From contig NZ_JAAMQM010000003.1 of the NCBI RefSeq assembly GCF_013523055.1, positions 1-64,000 of the forward strand: DNA of 64,000 nt, read 5' to 3'. A program made the translations under genes and the position numbers. Of this stretch, positions 30,201 to 39,195 are shown in pieces; positions within the stretch are counted from its first letter, which is position 1; each line of letters begins with the position of its first letter. Origin of the DNA: Pseudomonas capeferrum (GTDB lineage: Bacteria > Pseudomonadota > Gammaproteobacteria > Pseudomonadales > Pseudomonadaceae). Under the pieces are notes generated by a model, which did not search any database, was not told where the DNA came from, and worked only from the letters and a program-made list of their open reading frames with translations.

Positions 30201-33085
30201 TGCTGGGTCGTGTCTGCAGCGACGTCCGCGCCGGCTACCACGTAGGCGACGAGCTGTTTGCCGACAGGGCCGTCGATATCCAGCACAACGGCCATCTCGA
30301 CATCGCCATGCTCCTGCAGCCTGGCCGCGATTTCGCCTGGCTCGATGCGGAACCCCCGGATTTTCACCTGATGGTCGATACGCCCCAGGTAGTCGATCAC
30401 GCCGTCGGCGCCAGACCGCGCCAGGTCACCGGTGCGGTACAGCCGACCGCCTCCCTTGGCGCTGTCGTCGAACGGATCGGGAACAAAGCGTTCTGCAGTC
30501 AAGGCTGCACGCTGGTGGTAACCCCGGGCGAGCCCTGCGCGACCGACGTGCAGTTCGCCCTGGCATCCGGGCGCCACGATATTCAGATCACCATCGAGCA
30601 TGTACCAGGACAGGTCGGCGAGTACCTGGCCTATGGGGCTTGCGTTGGCCAACCGCAGGTCATCATGGCTCAAGGGTCGATAGGTGACGTGGACCGTGGT
30701 CTCGGTGATGCCGTACATGTTGACCAGTTGCGGCTGCCTGTCGCCGAAACGGGCGAACCAGGGTGCCAGGTTGGCCACGTCCAAGGCCTCGCCACCGAAG
30801 ATGACATAGCGCAGTGCCAGGGCATGCTCAGCCTTGGCCGGGGCACAGGCCACGGGGATCAGTTGATTGAACGCGGAGGGTGTCTGGTTCAGGACGGTAA
30901 CCTGCTCGCGCACCAGCAAGGCATGAAAGTCTTCAGGCGAGCGCGCCACATCCCGCGGCACGACGACTGCAGTGCCTCCATGCAAGAGTGCGCCAAACAG
31001 TTCCCAGACAGAGAAATCGAATGCGTAGGAGTGGAAGACGGTCCAGACGTCGCTCGCTTCGAACTGGAAGTCCGATTGCGTCGCCTGGAACAGGCGGATG
31101 ACGTTCTGGTGAGGCAGCAATGTGCCCTTGGGTTTCCCGGTGGAACCCGAGGTATAGATCACATAAGCCAGGTTGGCGGGATGTGCCAGGTTTTCAAGAT
31201 CAGTATCGCTGTACTCGGCCAGATCCGGCGCAAGCCTATCCAAGTCCAGGCTGTACACGCCTTCGGGCAACTGCAGACGCTGCCGCGTTTCACCTTGGGT
31301 GAGCAGGAGCGCAATGCCACTGTCATCGAGCATGTAGTCCAGACGCTCCTGCGGATACTCGGGGTCAAGCGGCACATAGGCGCCACCGGCCTTGAGAATG
31401 CCCAGCAGTCCCACCACCATTTCCACGCTGCGCTCCACGGCGATACCGACGCGCACATCAGGGCCGACACCCAGTTCGCGCAGCTTCCTGCCCAACCGGT
31501 TGGCGGTCTGGTTCAGCTGGCGATAGGTCAGTCTTCGCTCGCCGCATACCACGGCGGTAGCGTCAGGCCTTGTTGCCGCCTGGGCCTCGATCATCTGGTG
31601 CAGGCATGCCTCGTCCTCGAAACGAATGCCGAGCGGATTCCAGTCCTTGATGATCTGTCGCTGCTCCTGCGGCTCCAGCATGACCAGTTCCCCCAGGCGC
31701 TGGCCTGGCTCGCTGACGAGGTCGTCCAGCAATGTCAGCCAGTGGCGAGTCATGCGCGCTACGGTCTTTTCGGTGAACTGTGCGCAATCGTATTCCACAA
31801 CCGCACCGATCTTGTCGAGGGCGTAGTCGATATCGAGCGAGAGCGGGAACTTGGCCTGCTGCGGGCCCGTGGGCATGAACTCGACAGCAAGATCCCCCAA
31901 CCGTAGCGCCGATGCTTGCTCACCCTCGACTCTCCAGTTGAACAATGTCTGGATTTGCGCGCCCGTTGCCGCAAGGTGTCCTTGCTGATCCAGGAGTTCG
32001 ATGGGGTAATCGGCATGCTCCAACAACGCGAGTGAGTGTCGTCGCAGGGCTTGCAGAAACTCCGTCCCTGTCCTGGCGCCCTCGACGTGAACTCGGTAAA
32101 GCTGCGTATTGACGAAATAACCGACCAGTTCCTGAGTTTCGGCGCGGTCTCGGGCAGCATTGGGCACGCCAACGCAGAAATCCGACTGGCCACTGTAGCG
32201 GGCCAACAACAACTGCCAACTGCCCAGGACGACTACGAACGGCGTGAGCCCAAGGCGCTCGCACTGCCGATGCAAGCGCTCGACCAAAGCCGGCGGAACA
32301 CTGTTGTGATAAAACGCTGCACTGGCCTGCGTCGCGGATGCGACGGTCTGGTCGACTGGCAACACGAGCGGGGCAATATCGTCGGTCAGGTATGCCTGCC
32401 AGTACGCCATCGCGCGCGCGTACTGAGGGGTCTGCGGGTACGCGGTACGCTGCCAGTGGGCATAGTCGGCATACTGGATCGCCAAGCCCGGCAAAGGGGA
32501 CTCGTCACCCTCCAGGGCTTGGGCGTAGGCGGTCATCAGGTCACGCAACAGGATCGGGTTCGACCACGCGTCGGAAACGATATGGTGCATGTTCAGGAAG
32601 AGGACATGCTCATCCGCATTCAGACGCAGCAGCAGGCAACGCATCAGTGGCGCCTGGCTCAAGTCGAATGCTCGACGACTCTCCTCGTGCAGCCGTTGCA
32701 TCAGGCGCGTGTACCGAACCTGTTCGGGATACGCGCTCAGGTCCTCGATCGGCAGAGGGGGCCGTGCATCGGGGACGACCTCCTGCAGGGGCGCGCCATC
32801 GACTTCCTTGAAGCGGGTACGGAGAATCTCGTGGCGATCGACCACCTTGTCCAAGGCTGCCTGGAGTGATTGCGGTTGCAATCGCCCTTTGAGTCTCAAC
32901 GCGCGCGTCAGGTTATACGCAGAACTGTCGGGATTGATCTGCTGCTGTAACCAGAGACGTTGCTGAGCATAGGATGCCTGACAAACGGATGATCGTCCCA
33001 GGCCGCGGATAACGGTCGGATCGTCGTTGTCGTCAGCCAGCAACAGCGCCAATAGATCATTGTCAGTCAGGGGATTGGAAGACAT
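21218..33085 (-). CDS. Pyoverdine NRPS-3: C-A-T-C-A-T-E-C-A-T-TE (Thr, D-Thr, hydroxyornithine)
   Basis: A 3955-residue terminal synthetase. Module 1: C (HHIVSDAW), A about 490-1000, T near 1053. Module 2: C (HHIVIDAW near 1245), A about 1570-2080, T (GGDSI near 2128), epimerase ([10 protein letters not shown] near 2318). Module 3: a condensation domain of the type following epimerases (SHHLLMDGW near 2795), A about 3107-3600, T near 3641, thioesterase (GWSLGG near 3775, His in TDHYSI). Pocket residues read by hand are D-F-W-N-I-G-M-V-H and D-F-W-N-V-G-M-V-H (both Thr-type) and D-G-E-C-C-G-G-V-T (hydroxyornithine-like). It is functionally equivalent to a PvdD-type release synthetase. The start [10 protein letters not shown] follows its own PvdS box. 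Confidence 0.93.
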   Translation of the reverse strand: MSSNPLTDNDLLALLLADDNDDPTVIRGLGRSSVCQASYAQQRLWLQQQINPDSSAYNLTRALRLKGRLQPQSLQAALDKVVDRHEILRTRFKEVDGAPLQEVVPDARPPLPIEDLSAYPEQVRYTRLMQRLHEESRRAFDLSQAPLMRCLLLRLNADEHVLFLNMHHIVSDAWSNPILLRDLMTAYAQALEGDESPLPGLAIQYADYAHWQRTAYPQTPQYARAMAYWQAYLTDDIAPLVLPVDQTVASATQASAAFYHNSVPPALVERLHRQCERLGLTPFVVVLGSWQLLLARYSGQSDFCVGVPNAARDRAETQELVGYFVNTQLYRVHVEGARTGTEFLQALRRHSLALLEHADYPIELLDQQGHLAATGAQIQTLFNWRVEGEQASALRLGDLAVEFMPTGPQQAKFPLSLDIDYALDKIGAVVEYDCAQFTEKTVARMTRHWLTLLDDLVSEPGQRLGELVMLEPQEQRQIIKDWNPLGIRFEDEACLHQMIEAQAATRPDATAVVCGERRLTYRQLNQTANRLGRKLRELGVGPDVRVGIAVERSVEMVVGLLGILKAGGAYVPLDPEYPQERLDYMLDDSGIALLLTQGETRQRLQLPEGVYSLDLDRLAPDLAEYSDTDLENLAHPANLAYVIYTSGSTGKPKGTLLPHQNVIRLFQATQSDFQFEASDVWTVFHSYAFDFSVWELFGALLHGGTAVVVPRDVARSPEDFHALLVREQVTVLNQTPSAFNQLIPVACAPAKAEHALALRYVIFGGEALDVANLAPWFARFGDRQPQLVNMYGITETTVHVTYRPLSHDDLRLANASPIGQVLADLSWYMLDGDLNIVAPGCQGELHVGRAGLARGYHQRAALTAERFVPDPFDDSAKGGGRLYRTGDLARSGADGVIDYLGRIDHQVKIRGFRIEPGEIAARLQEHGDVEMAVVLDIDGPVGKQLVAYVVAGADVAADTTQQTRLRGTLREYLKAQLPDYMVPAHLVIVERLPLTVNGKLDRKALPVPHGHMRAAYALPQGELELKIAAIWVEVLQVEEVSRDDNFFDLGGHSLLATQVASRMRQSLNIDIALRTVFEAPTLAELASLARQARALAAPNIPCADRTASLALSYAQRRQWFLWQLEPDSCAYNIPAALRLRGNLDVQALADSFGALIARHEPLRTTFDSDDAEPVQIIHRPATFELHAESIDLGLGAEQDRALRQLIELETQRPFDLVQGPLMRVRLLRLAAEDHVLILTLHHIVIDAWSMPILVEELVKQYEGLRAGQPVQMPELPVQYVDYALWQRQWMEAGERQRQLSYWQTQLGDEHPVLELPTDRPRPAVQSLAGANLEFELDPEVSRALKILAREHHATVFMVLLASFQALLQRYSGQNDIRVGVPVANRNHAQVEGLIGFFVNTQVLKAQFDSRTTFGELLDQVRHTALAAQAHQDLPFEQVVEALQPERNLSHSPLFQVMFNHQTVMQDDRRQLPGLTLESLSWERGTAQFDLTLNTFEHAQGIGASLNYASALFDTETVATLVDNWRTLLAGIVQQPCQRIAELPLLSAAVQQRLVHCWNPASFSYPVEMCIHQLIEAHAARAPQATALTFNDRHMTYEQLNQRANQLARRLREYGVGPEVLVGIAVDRSLEMVVGLLAILKAGGAYVPLDPEYPQERLAYMIQDSGIELLLTQPHVLKRLSVAQAPRIVLLDETDEAVSAYSSENLDNLAAPGNLAYVIYTSGSTGKPKGTLLPHQNVMRLFMSTRDWFEFDADDVWSVFHSYAFDFSVWELFGALLHGARAVIVPRDVARSPEDFHALLVQQQVTVLNQTPSAFRQLIPVACQSADASQALALRYVVFGGEALDVAGLTPWFDRFGDCHPQLINMYGITETTVHVTYRPLGKGDLRREGVSPIGRVIPDLSWYLLDASLNLAVAGSHAELHVGQAGLARGYHQRAGLTAERFVPDPFDRSPQGGGRLYRTGDLARYRGEDVIEYVGRIDHQVKIRGFRIELGEIGARLQEHPAVLEATVLDRDGPNGRQLVAYLIARDSQGTDPEHLAQRRNDIREHLLATLPDYMVPAHLVWLEKWPLTANGKLDRKALPSVETGLQHTAYVSPRTVLEQRIAAIWADVLKLEKVGLTDNFFELGGDSIVSIQVVGRARQAGILITPKELFQYQTVQGLASVARQGAAAALSIDQGPATGRAALLPIQRYFFEAPIAERHHWNQALLLQPGSSLQEDVLEHALQALITHHDALRLCFAQDANGSWSARYRSLDEQHRQWKARPFFWSQPVSDTGALEALCEKAQRSLDLEQGPLLRAVLATLPDGSQRLLLVIHHLVVDGVSWRILLEDLQTAYGQLHAGQTVSLPSKTSSTQVWAEHLRQYTSSAALQEELLYWKGLLDDVDTDLPLDNPQGSLDGKHVEVARTHLNQEYTRALLQRAPAAYRTQVNDLLLTALARVIARWTERDQVLVELEGHGREDLSERIDLTRTVGWFTSMFPVKLSPAQTLEESIKHIKEQLRAIPHKGIGFGALRYLGSEQAQQMLAGLAMPRITFNYLGQFDGSFDGQHSDAPDPMPAFLAPAAESSGASLSESAPLSNWLSINGRVYAGELSLNWSFSNDMFEAETVQRLAEQYTVELKAVIDHCVAQNGSGLTPSDVPLASLSQAELDRLPIPAAQIEDIYPLSPMQQGILFHATQDPQLDLYINQTSVPVTGLDPQRFIAAWRQVVEQHAILRTSFHSGARFSEPVQVVHRQAELDISLLDWSDRTDCEEDLARQVRDDRQRGFELAQAPLMRLTLVLLADRQHLIWTSHHLLMDGWSASRLIGDVLAHYRQAPVEPLTYRYRDYIAWLQRQDAAASEAFWRTKLGGLEGATLLVDAFPKPAQGRGGHAALYLKWDEVQTQSLQEAAQRLRITVNTLIQAVWLLVLQRCTGQQNVCFGATVAGRPADVQGADKLLGLFINTIPVIQSPSATSSVAQWLQVLQTYNLEARDFEHTSLADIQRWSGRSGQALFDSIIVFENYPIDDRLQQGMEGDLSFGKVETRDVTNYAMDLAVNLGATLSVEFLYLRSCFSEASVGRIVESFDTLLNAVLDNPQACVGNLPMVREPLPLPAVSQVPRPLLAELIGRHAEQSANAVAVTCAGQSLTYGVLEQRANRLAHALRAHGIGAESRVGVALQRSVESITAFLAVLKAGAAYVPLDIDYPAERLEWIMRDSGMSMLLSDTEVIKRLPIATLPACLCLDELALERYADTPPQVQVLAENLAYLIYTSGSTGLPKGVAVSHGPLSMHCQTIVGRYEMGQHSRELLFMSFAFDGAQERWLSTLLAGGRLVMRDGQLWTAEQTLQALHEHAITVACFPPAYLQQLAEHAAKLQTAPPAVHTYCFGGDAVAQATFDLVKAHLQPRYLTNGYGPTETVVTPLLWRVDAAQECEGPIAPIGSAVGARELYVLDAQLNRLPEGAAGELYIGGEGLARGYHDRPGLSAERFVASPFARGGRLYRTGDLVRRRPDGNYEYLGRLDQQVKIRGFRIELGEVEARLRAQAGVRDAVVVAVDAGEDKQLIGYVTARSSAAGLGTVLRDALRASLPDYMVPKQIVCLESLPLSPNGKVDRKALPRPDFSAQGEDYVAPRNLLEEQLAQIWADVLGIERIGVTDNFFERGGDSLRSLKVVSRVRSLGCEGFELKLRDLISKPTIAELSGYSEAATATLNPLLLLNRKVTDQPPLFCLHAGFGTVFDYEPLARLLGGERSVYGVQCRMLLDHQWQDESLAAMAIDYAQYIRQKQPTGPYRLLGWSLGGVLAVLVANELEQQGQVVEHLSLVDSFIPCAATQRVQAFDWREELAGFVGVMCAESRLAQPAWPAGASEVPSREQLASHFSTICSSNAGYDAEDLVQGFMTGMRLRALSAGPLTLPRLNATVRFWWAREKSDAVVELFEEQIAEHRLSACVATDHYSILEHPRFLDEVSHSLTANLVSH

Positions 33086-33133
33086 CGGGGCAGCCTCGTC
33101 TCGAATGGCGCAGGAATTTATCTTCACCAAGAA

Positions 33134-33157
33134 ACGAAAGGCCAACCGGGAAATTTA
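33134..33157 (-). promoter_or_regulatory. PvdS iron-starvation box for NRPS-3
   Basis: On the minus strand, TAAAT (33157-33153), 16 bases, CGT (33136-33134), 48 bases before the NRPS-3 start. It lies just past the fpvA terminator, so NRPS-3 has its own promoter. Confidence 0.85.
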
Positions 33158-33183
33158 GAAGTTCGCGGGCGTTCTACAATCGC

Positions 33184-33222
33184 AAAAAGCCGCGCAGCGT
33201 CTGGCATCCATCGCTGCACGGC
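33184..33222 (-). terminator. Rho-independent terminator of fpvA
   Basis: Read on the minus strand: GCCGTGCAGCG (33222-33212), a 12-base loop, CGCTGCGCGGC (33199-33189), then TTTTT (33188-33184). The 11-bp stem has one G-T pair. It lies 52 bases past the fpvA stop and is the best intrinsic terminator seen in the window. Confidence 0.85.
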
Positions 33223-33273
33223 ATGACTTGCTTTATTTAAGGCGCGTATCAATAAGCGTCGAATTCCTCGTGA

Positions 33274-35772
33274 CTAGAACTCGCCGCGCAGGGTAAGCAT
33301 GTAGTTACGAGGTTCACCATAGAAGTTACCGTTCGCTGCGCTGGAGACCGTCTGGTAGTAGCGCTTGTCAAAGAGATTGTTGCCGTTCAAGGACAGGGTC
33401 CAGTGGTCATCCACGCGGTATTTGACCAAGGCATCCCAGACGGCATAGCCGCTTTGCTTGTAGTCGAACGGGATATTGCGTTCAACCACCGTACCCTCGC
33501 CATCCACTCGAGAAGTTGTGCCGCTGACGTATGTCGCGCTTTGCAGGTTGACCCCGCCACCCACGGTCAAGTCAGACAGTACGCCAGGCATTTGATAAGT
33601 CGTCCACAGCTTGAACTGATGCTTGGGCGTGATGGTGCTCAAGGCATTGCTGTCAGAGCGATTCTTGTTGTAGTTGTAAACGTAGCTGGACATGAGCATC
33701 CAGTGTTCCGCAAGCTCGCCCGAAACTTCCATCTCGACGCCCTTGCTGATCACTTCACCCTGGTTCAGGTAACAGCAACTACCGCCGTAAAGTACCGAGG
33801 CTTGTGGATAGTTGGTGTCTTCAACCGCTCCATGTTTACGTTTGGTATAGAACACGCCCATGCTGGCGTTCAAACGACCATCGAACAACTCGCCCTTGAT
33901 GCCCACTTCAGAGGTATTACCGACCAGTGGCTCAAGTACGTCGTTGCTGCCAATCGGCCCTTTCAGATAGCTCTGCTGGGGTTTGAATATCTTCGAGTAG
34001 CTGCCATAGAGTGACCACTGATCGTCCAGGTCATAGATCGCGCCTACATAAGGGACGAAGCGACTCGGTTCCCGCATGTCGATATCGCTCTGCACGACAC
34101 CCGCGTTGGTGTACGTCTGCTCGAAGTGGTAGCGCGCCAGACGACCACCCAGGATGAACTTGAGAGGGTCGGCGACCTGCAAGGACAGCCGGGTATAGAG
34201 GCCGTACTGTTCCTGCGTGTTAGGGCTATAGTCGCGGGCCGTGGCCAATGAAATCGAGGTCGGCTCCCAATAACCGGGATCGAACACGTCCAGCGGCACT
34301 CCGGTACCCGTGAACACGCCGGCGCCCTGCCAACGGCTCGTCACCCGCTGATAATCGCTACCGATGACAAACTCATGCTCACGACCAAACGCATCGAAGT
34401 GGCCGGACAGGTTGGTGTCGAGCAGATCTTGACTGGTCGAGTACACGTTGTAGCTGGCTCGCCATACCGGACCGGCCAGAGTCACAGGGTTCACCGCGTT
34501 GCCGGTCACCGCGGCCAGCGCCTTGCCGGCGTCACGGGTATTGGTATAGGAAACGTTGAGCTTCCAGTCGTTATCGAAGTAATGGTCCAGCTTGGTGAAT
34601 ATCTCTTGCGAGGTATTGTCCATGTAGGACCAATTCTGGCCCAGACTGGTGTGACGCGGCAGTCCTATGTCGGCGCCGGTGGTATAGCGCGGCAGACCCA
34701 GGGACGAATTGGAATGCGTGCGTTCGTACATGCCACCGAGGGTGAACGTCGTGTTCGGCGTCAGGTCGACTTCCATGACCCCGTAGACCGTCGGTTTTTC
34801 AGTCGCCAGGTTGTCGGTGAAATACTGTCGATCCGCATAGGCGGTGACCAGACGGCCCCGTACGTTTCCGCTTTCGGTCAAGGGGCCAGTCAAGTCGATC
34901 TGCGAGCGATAATTGTCCCAGGAGCCTGCCGCCGCCTCGAATTTCAGCTGGAAGTCAGGTAACGCGCGTTTGCGTACAAGGTTGACCACGCCGCCTGGGT
35001 CGCCGACACCACCGAACAAGGCGCCGGATCCGCGCAGTACTTCGATATGGTCGAACTCGACCAGGTTGTAAAGCCTGCGGGAATAGAAACTGGTAGCGAC
35101 AGACGACAACGCCATGGGCGCCGCGCCGTCGATCTGGATACTGTCGATATTGAACCCGCGCGAGTAGAACTCGTAGGTATCACTGGTAGTCTTTTGAACG
35201 GTCACCCCCGGTGCGGACTTCAGTGCATCTTCAAGACTGTTGACGCTCTTGTCTTCAAGCAGCTGCCTGGTCATCACCGTGACCGACTGAGGCGTGTTGC
35301 GCAAACTGGTCGGCGTCTTGGAGCCTACGCTGACGGCTCCAGTGGTATAGGAGCCGCTATTCTCGGTCATTTCACCCATCCCCTGGCTGGTAATGGCTGT
35401 CGACTCCAAGGTGATACCGCCTGTATGGGCAGCCGCAGGCTCGAGGATCACCGTCCCCTGCTCGATGCGGAAGCCATAGCCGGTTCCGTTCAAGAGCATT
35501 TGCAAGGCGGTTTCCGATTCCAGCGTGCCGGACACCTTCGAGGAGTGGGCATCACGAACCAGATCAGCGGAGTAGAGGAGCTGCAAGCCAGTCTGCTGGC
35601 CGAACTCGCGCAATGCGCTGTCCAGCGGCTGCTTGGGGATATTGATGCTGACCGGCGCGGCGAGCGCCGTATGGGCCAAGGTCAATAGCGCGGCAGCCAC
35701 CGATAAGCGGAGCTGTGCCCTCCTTGGCATCGGAACCGCTTTATCCTGTCCTTGTCGATCCCCAAATCTCAT
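33274..35772 (-). CDS. fpvA: FpvA-type TonB-dependent ferripyoverdine receptor with signalling domain
   Basis: An 832-residue outer-membrane receptor. A signal peptide ends near TALAAP. An STN signalling domain follows (PLDSALREFGQQTGLQLLYS...), then the plug (TSLRNTPQSVTVMTRQLLED, FYSRGFNIDSIQIDG, VEVLRG-like IEVLRGSGALFGGVGDPGGVVNLVRKR) and a beta-barrel ending in the typical YMLTLRGEF. The STN domain marks it as a transducer that talks to an FpvR-type anti-sigma. The start at 35772 removes a 46-residue extension. It lies between NRPS-2 and NRPS-3, has no TAAAT-N16-CGT box upstream and is closed by its own terminator, so its control may rely on an FpvI-type sigma. The anti-sigma gene is not in the window. 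Confidence 0.93.
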   Translation of the reverse strand: MRFGDRQGQDKAVPMPRRAQLRLSVAAALLTLAHTALAAPVSINIPKQPLDSALREFGQQTGLQLLYSADLVRDAHSSKVSGTLESETALQMLLNGTGYGFRIEQGTVILEPAAAHTGGITLESTAITSQGMGEMTENSGSYTTGAVSVGSKTPTSLRNTPQSVTVMTRQLLEDKSVNSLEDALKSAPGVTVQKTTSDTYEFYSRGFNIDSIQIDGAAPMALSSVATSFYSRRLYNLVEFDHIEVLRGSGALFGGVGDPGGVVNLVRKRALPDFQLKFEAAAGSWDNYRSQIDLTGPLTESGNVRGRLVTAYADRQYFTDNLATEKPTVYGVMEVDLTPNTTFTLGGMYERTHSNSSLGLPRYTTGADIGLPRHTSLGQNWSYMDNTSQEIFTKLDHYFDNDWKLNVSYTNTRDAGKALAAVTGNAVNPVTLAGPVWRASYNVYSTSQDLLDTNLSGHFDAFGREHEFVIGSDYQRVTSRWQGAGVFTGTGVPLDVFDPGYWEPTSISLATARDYSPNTQEQYGLYTRLSLQVADPLKFILGGRLARYHFEQTYTNAGVVQSDIDMREPSRFVPYVGAIYDLDDQWSLYGSYSKIFKPQQSYLKGPIGSNDVLEPLVGNTSEVGIKGELFDGRLNASMGVFYTKRKHGAVEDTNYPQASVLYGGSCCYLNQGEVISKGVEMEVSGELAEHWMLMSSYVYNYNKNRSDSNALSTITPKHQFKLWTTYQMPGVLSDLTVGGGVNLQSATYVSGTTSRVDGEGTVVERNIPFDYKQSGYAVWDALVKYRVDDHWTLSLNGNNLFDKRYYQTVSSAANGNFYGEPRNYMLTLRGEF

Positions 35773-35944
35773 GAAATTACCCTGCTGTCGAGTTTTTTGA
35801 ATGGAGGCGCGATCTTTTGCAGCTGCCTTGAGCCGTCCCGATCTGTGTCGGAAATCGCGTCTGGATAAAGGCGTAGATAAGACGCACGAGTAATTGGAAA
35901 CCGGAATCAAACCTATTCACAATTTTTCCCAGGCGCCTGCAGTG

Positions 35945-35971
35945 AGCGGGCCCTGCGCCTCAGGGTCCGCT
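35945..35971 (-). terminator. Hairpin between NRPS-2 and fpvA
   Basis: Arms 35945-35955 and 35961-35971 pair over 11 positions with one mismatch around the loop CGCCT, 12 bases past the NRPS-2 stop. There is no adjacent T-run. It probably reduces read-through from the NRPS genes into fpvA. The remaining bases up to 35772 would hold the fpvA promoter. Confidence 0.5.
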
Positions 35972-35982
35972 TGCAGCGTCGA

Positions 35983-38900
35983 TCAGACGTGGGTTTCGCG
36001 CAGTTGGCGAGCCTTTTCCTCGAGCACGGCGCGTTGCTCTGGCGACAGTGTTTCCAGTTGCAGGTAGGCCCGCGCCGTAGCTTCCATCTGTTGCGGGTCT
36101 GTCCCCGGAAGCTCACGCAAGGCCTGGGTCAAGCTGGCCACTGTGGGATGGTCGAAAACGACGCCTGGGCTTATTTCGCAACGCAGGACCTTGCGAATCC
36201 CGGCGACCAGCTTGATGGCCAGCAAGGAGTGACCGCCGGCCGCGAAGAAGTCCTGGTGAATCCCCAGCGTTTCCTTTCCCAGCAATCGCGACATGCGCGC
36301 TACCAGGAGCGCCTCGAATGCATCGCGCGGAGGGTCGCAGACCTCGTGCTCCTCAGGCGCACCGAGCATCGCCAGAGCTTGTCGGTCGATCTTGCCATTG
36401 GCCAACCGCGGCAGGCCCTCCATGACATGGATGCGTCGTGGCACCAATGCTGACGGCAGCCGCGAAGCCAGCTCGCTACGAATCGCCAGGAGTGGATCTG
36501 CCTCGCCCTCTCGCACTACCACGAAGGCGACCGGCTGCATGACGCCGGGGTCGGCATCGACCGGCACTGCCAGCACCGCTGCTTCCTTGATAAACGCTTG
36601 GCGCAACAGCTCGGCTTCGATCTCACCCGGTTCGACTCGGAAGCCATTGACCTTGAACTGTTGATCCTTTCGGCCCTGCAAATAGAGGCCTCCCTGCGGC
36701 CGGTAACGTGCGAGGTCGCCGGTACGATAAAGCCGCTCGCCAAGCACAAAGGGGCTATCGACGAACACGTCGCCTTCTCTGTCGGCCTGCAGGTAGCCAC
36801 GGCATACCTGCTGACCGCCGATGTACAGTTCGCCCAAAGCACCGGGCGGTACGAGCCGCAGCCTTGAATCGAGCACGTATACCTGATTGCCGGGCAGCAC
36901 GGTATCGAGCGCGATCCTGGCCTGCTCGCCAACTGGCGGTGTCAGCGCCTGGACCATCACGCCGACGGTGGCCTCGGTGGGGCCGTAGTGATTGTAAAGC
37001 CGGCAATCCGGGCGTATTTCGAAGATACGCGCGATCAACCTGGGTGCGGGTGGTTCTCCACCCAGGATCAGCGTCGCGGGCAAGCGAGGATGCTCGGTTT
37101 CCAACAAGGCCGCCAGGTGCGAAGGAACGATCTTCAGGCAGTCCACCGCTTCTTCTTCCAGGTACGCGGCAAAACGATCGGGCCTGCGCAGGATGTCTTC
37201 GTCCGCTATGTGCAGACAGCCGCCGCTGTAGAGTCCGCCAAAGAGCGTGGTGTAGCCCAGGTCGGCCGCTACGGTAGAGGTCACAGCGAACTGCGAGCAC
37301 GTTTGCAGTCCCATGACCTCGCTTGCTCCGCTCAGATAGTTGGCCAGATGTCGGTGCTCGATGACCACGCCCTTGGGCATGCCCGTGGAACCCGAGGTGA
37401 ACAGCACGTAGGCCGCTTCGTGCCGTTGCCAAGGGTGCGCAGGGGGGCATTCGCTGGGCGACATGCCTGAGCAGGATCGGGGATCAACCAGCGGCAGACC
37501 TTGTCCAGACAGCGCTGCGCACGTCGCCTGCCTGCCGATCACCAGATGGGCATCGGCCTGAGCTATCCTCTCGAGTTGCCGCGACACTGGCCATTGTGGA
37601 TCGACGGCCACATAGGCGGCGCCTATCCACCAGGTGGCAAGCGCTGCGACTACCCAGTCGCTTGATCGGCTCAAGGCGATGGCGGCCACGCTACCCTCGC
37701 TCAAGCCATGCCTGGCAAGCGCTGCCGCAAGCGCACGCACGCGCAGGTCGAGCGTAGCGTAAGTCAGGCGTTCGTCAGCGCAGACCACGGCGTCGTGCTC
37801 TGGCCTGCAGGCTACCCAGTGTCGCACCTGTTGCATCAAAAGCCTGGGCGCCTCGCTCTCGGCGGGCGGATTCAATGCCAGTAGACGAACCTGCTCCGCT
37901 TCGTCCACCAGATTGATCTCACCGATAGCAGTCATGGGGTCGGCGATGAGGGCATGCAGCGAGGCAAGATAGTGTCCAAGCAGCCGTTCGACGCTCGATG
38001 CGCTGTAGCACTCGGGAAGGAAATCCAGCAGCAGTTCGCTGCATTCCCCCGCCGCCGATAGCCGAACCTGCAACAGCAGTTCGTAAGCCAGGCATTGCTG
38101 CGGCGCGCGCACTGCGATCCACCCCTGCGATGCAGCGATCGACTCCGGCGTGTCGCGCAGCGTGGCAAAGCCGAACGCAGGGTGCGCACCCTGCGGAGCA
38201 GTCCAGTACTCCTGCCAGACAATGTGCTGTTCCTGAACCGCAGCCAGCGCTTTTGCCCAATGACCGAATGCCTGTGCGGGATCAATGCTCACCTGCAACG
38301 GCAATGCCTTTTCGAACACGCCTGCGCAAGAGGCGAAGTACTCGTAGTCTTCTCGGCTGTCATGCGTCCAATGGGCCAGGAACGCGGAGTGCTCGCTGAT
38401 CCGGCTCAACAGTGCCCACCAGGCCGCTTGCAGCAGCTGTGTCGGGGTGACCTCCATCTCCGCGGCCTGGCGTTGCAGGCCGGCGCGCAACAACGGAGTC
38501 AAGGCAAGCTGGGCGCGTTCAGCCCTCAGTCCCTCGGGCTCGCCCAGACGATAAGGCAATTGCCCAGGCAAGTCGGCATTCTTGTGCATGTAACTGCGCC
38601 AGTAGTGCGCGGCAGTCTCCGCGTCTTCGTCCATCGCTGTCTCGGCACGCCACTCCAGGTATTGCTCGACGCGTGGAGCCTCTGCAGGCAGGGCAGTTCC
38701 AGCCCGTGCATAGAGGCTTGCCAGCCCGTCGACGATGAGTGCCAGGCCAAAGCTGTCGACCAAGCAACAGGGTATGGCCAGCGTCAGTAACCAGAGATTT
38801 TCATCGCGCTGTAGCAGCAGTGCATCGACCCAGGGTTCTTGCTCCATCGAAAATGCACGTCCGCGCCAGGCTTCGAGTCGCCGCTCCAGGGCTTGGGCAG

Positions 38901-39195
38901 GCAGAACGGTCGGTTCCACGCCAAGCGCAGGCGTCGCTCCCGCACCCTCGCAAAAGCGCAGACCATGGAAGCCCTGCAGCTGGCGCAGGCGTGCAGCGAG
39001 CACCGGATGCAGATTTGGCAGCTCCGACACTGCCCGTTGCAAACGCGCGAGGTCGAGCTCGCCATGGATCTCCAGCATGACTTCGTGTACCGCTTCGCCA
39101 AAGGTACGAGCACTTGCCAGCGACCGAACCCGACGTTGCTGCTCCGGGCAAAGCGCCACGCCACTGTTCCGAGTTCCTACCATCGCTTCAGTCAT
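35983..39195 (-). CDS. Pyoverdine NRPS-2: interface-like C domain, A (Asp), T
   Basis: A 1070-residue single-module synthetase. Residues about 1-440 have the condensation fold, but the catalytic HHxxxDG site reads PCCLVDS (near residue 145): both histidines are lost while the Asp remains. A domain about 465-930, with pocket residues D-L-T-K-I-G-H-V-G, an Asp-type code. T domain with AAGGHSLL near residue 985, then a 50-residue helical tail (LSPEQRAVLEEKARQLRE) that may dock to NRPS-3. Condensation onto this Asp would be done by the intact C domain ending NRPS-1. The degenerate domain fits the 'interface' class that positions a beta-hydroxylase. Its start overlaps the NRPS-1 stop by four bases (ATGA), ensuring coupled translation. 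Confidence 0.9.
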   Translation of the reverse strand: MTEAMVGTRNSGVALCPEQQRRVRSLASARTFGEAVHEVMLEIHGELDLARLQRAVSELPNLHPVLAARLRQLQGFHGLRFCEGAGATPALGVEPTVLPAQALERRLEAWRGRAFSMEQEPWVDALLLQRDENLWLLTLAIPCCLVDSFGLALIVDGLASLYARAGTALPAEAPRVEQYLEWRAETAMDEDAETAAHYWRSYMHKNADLPGQLPYRLGEPEGLRAERAQLALTPLLRAGLQRQAAEMEVTPTQLLQAAWWALLSRISEHSAFLAHWTHDSREDYEYFASCAGVFEKALPLQVSIDPAQAFGHWAKALAAVQEQHIVWQEYWTAPQGAHPAFGFATLRDTPESIAASQGWIAVRAPQQCLAYELLLQVRLSAAGECSELLLDFLPECYSASSVERLLGHYLASLHALIADPMTAIGEINLVDEAEQVRLLALNPPAESEAPRLLMQQVRHWVACRPEHDAVVCADERLTYATLDLRVRALAAALARHGLSEGSVAAIALSRSSDWVVAALATWWIGAAYVAVDPQWPVSRQLERIAQADAHLVIGRQATCAALSGQGLPLVDPRSCSGMSPSECPPAHPWQRHEAAYVLFTSGSTGMPKGVVIEHRHLANYLSGASEVMGLQTCSQFAVTSTVAADLGYTTLFGGLYSGGCLHIADEDILRRPDRFAAYLEEEAVDCLKIVPSHLAALLETEHPRLPATLILGGEPPAPRLIARIFEIRPDCRLYNHYGPTEATVGVMVQALTPPVGEQARIALDTVLPGNQVYVLDSRLRLVPPGALGELYIGGQQVCRGYLQADREGDVFVDSPFVLGERLYRTGDLARYRPQGGLYLQGRKDQQFKVNGFRVEPGEIEAELLRQAFIKEAAVLAVPVDADPGVMQPVAFVVVREGEADPLLAIRSELASRLPSALVPRRIHVMEGLPRLANGKIDRQALAMLGAPEEHEVCDPPRDAFEALLVARMSRLLGKETLGIHQDFFAAGGHSLLAIKLVAGIRKVLRCEISPGVVFDHPTVASLTQALRELPGTDPQQMEATARAYLQLETLSPEQRAVLEEKARQLRETHV

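Noticed and set aside
30131..31906. A 591-codon plus-strand frame inside NRPS-3
   Set aside because: It is antisense to an intact adenylation domain; repeats of the same artefact occur opposite the other Thr modules.
35773..35982. A PvdS box for fpvA
   Set aside because: CGT/ACG triplets exist but none has TAAAT at 15-17 bases; no match was found.
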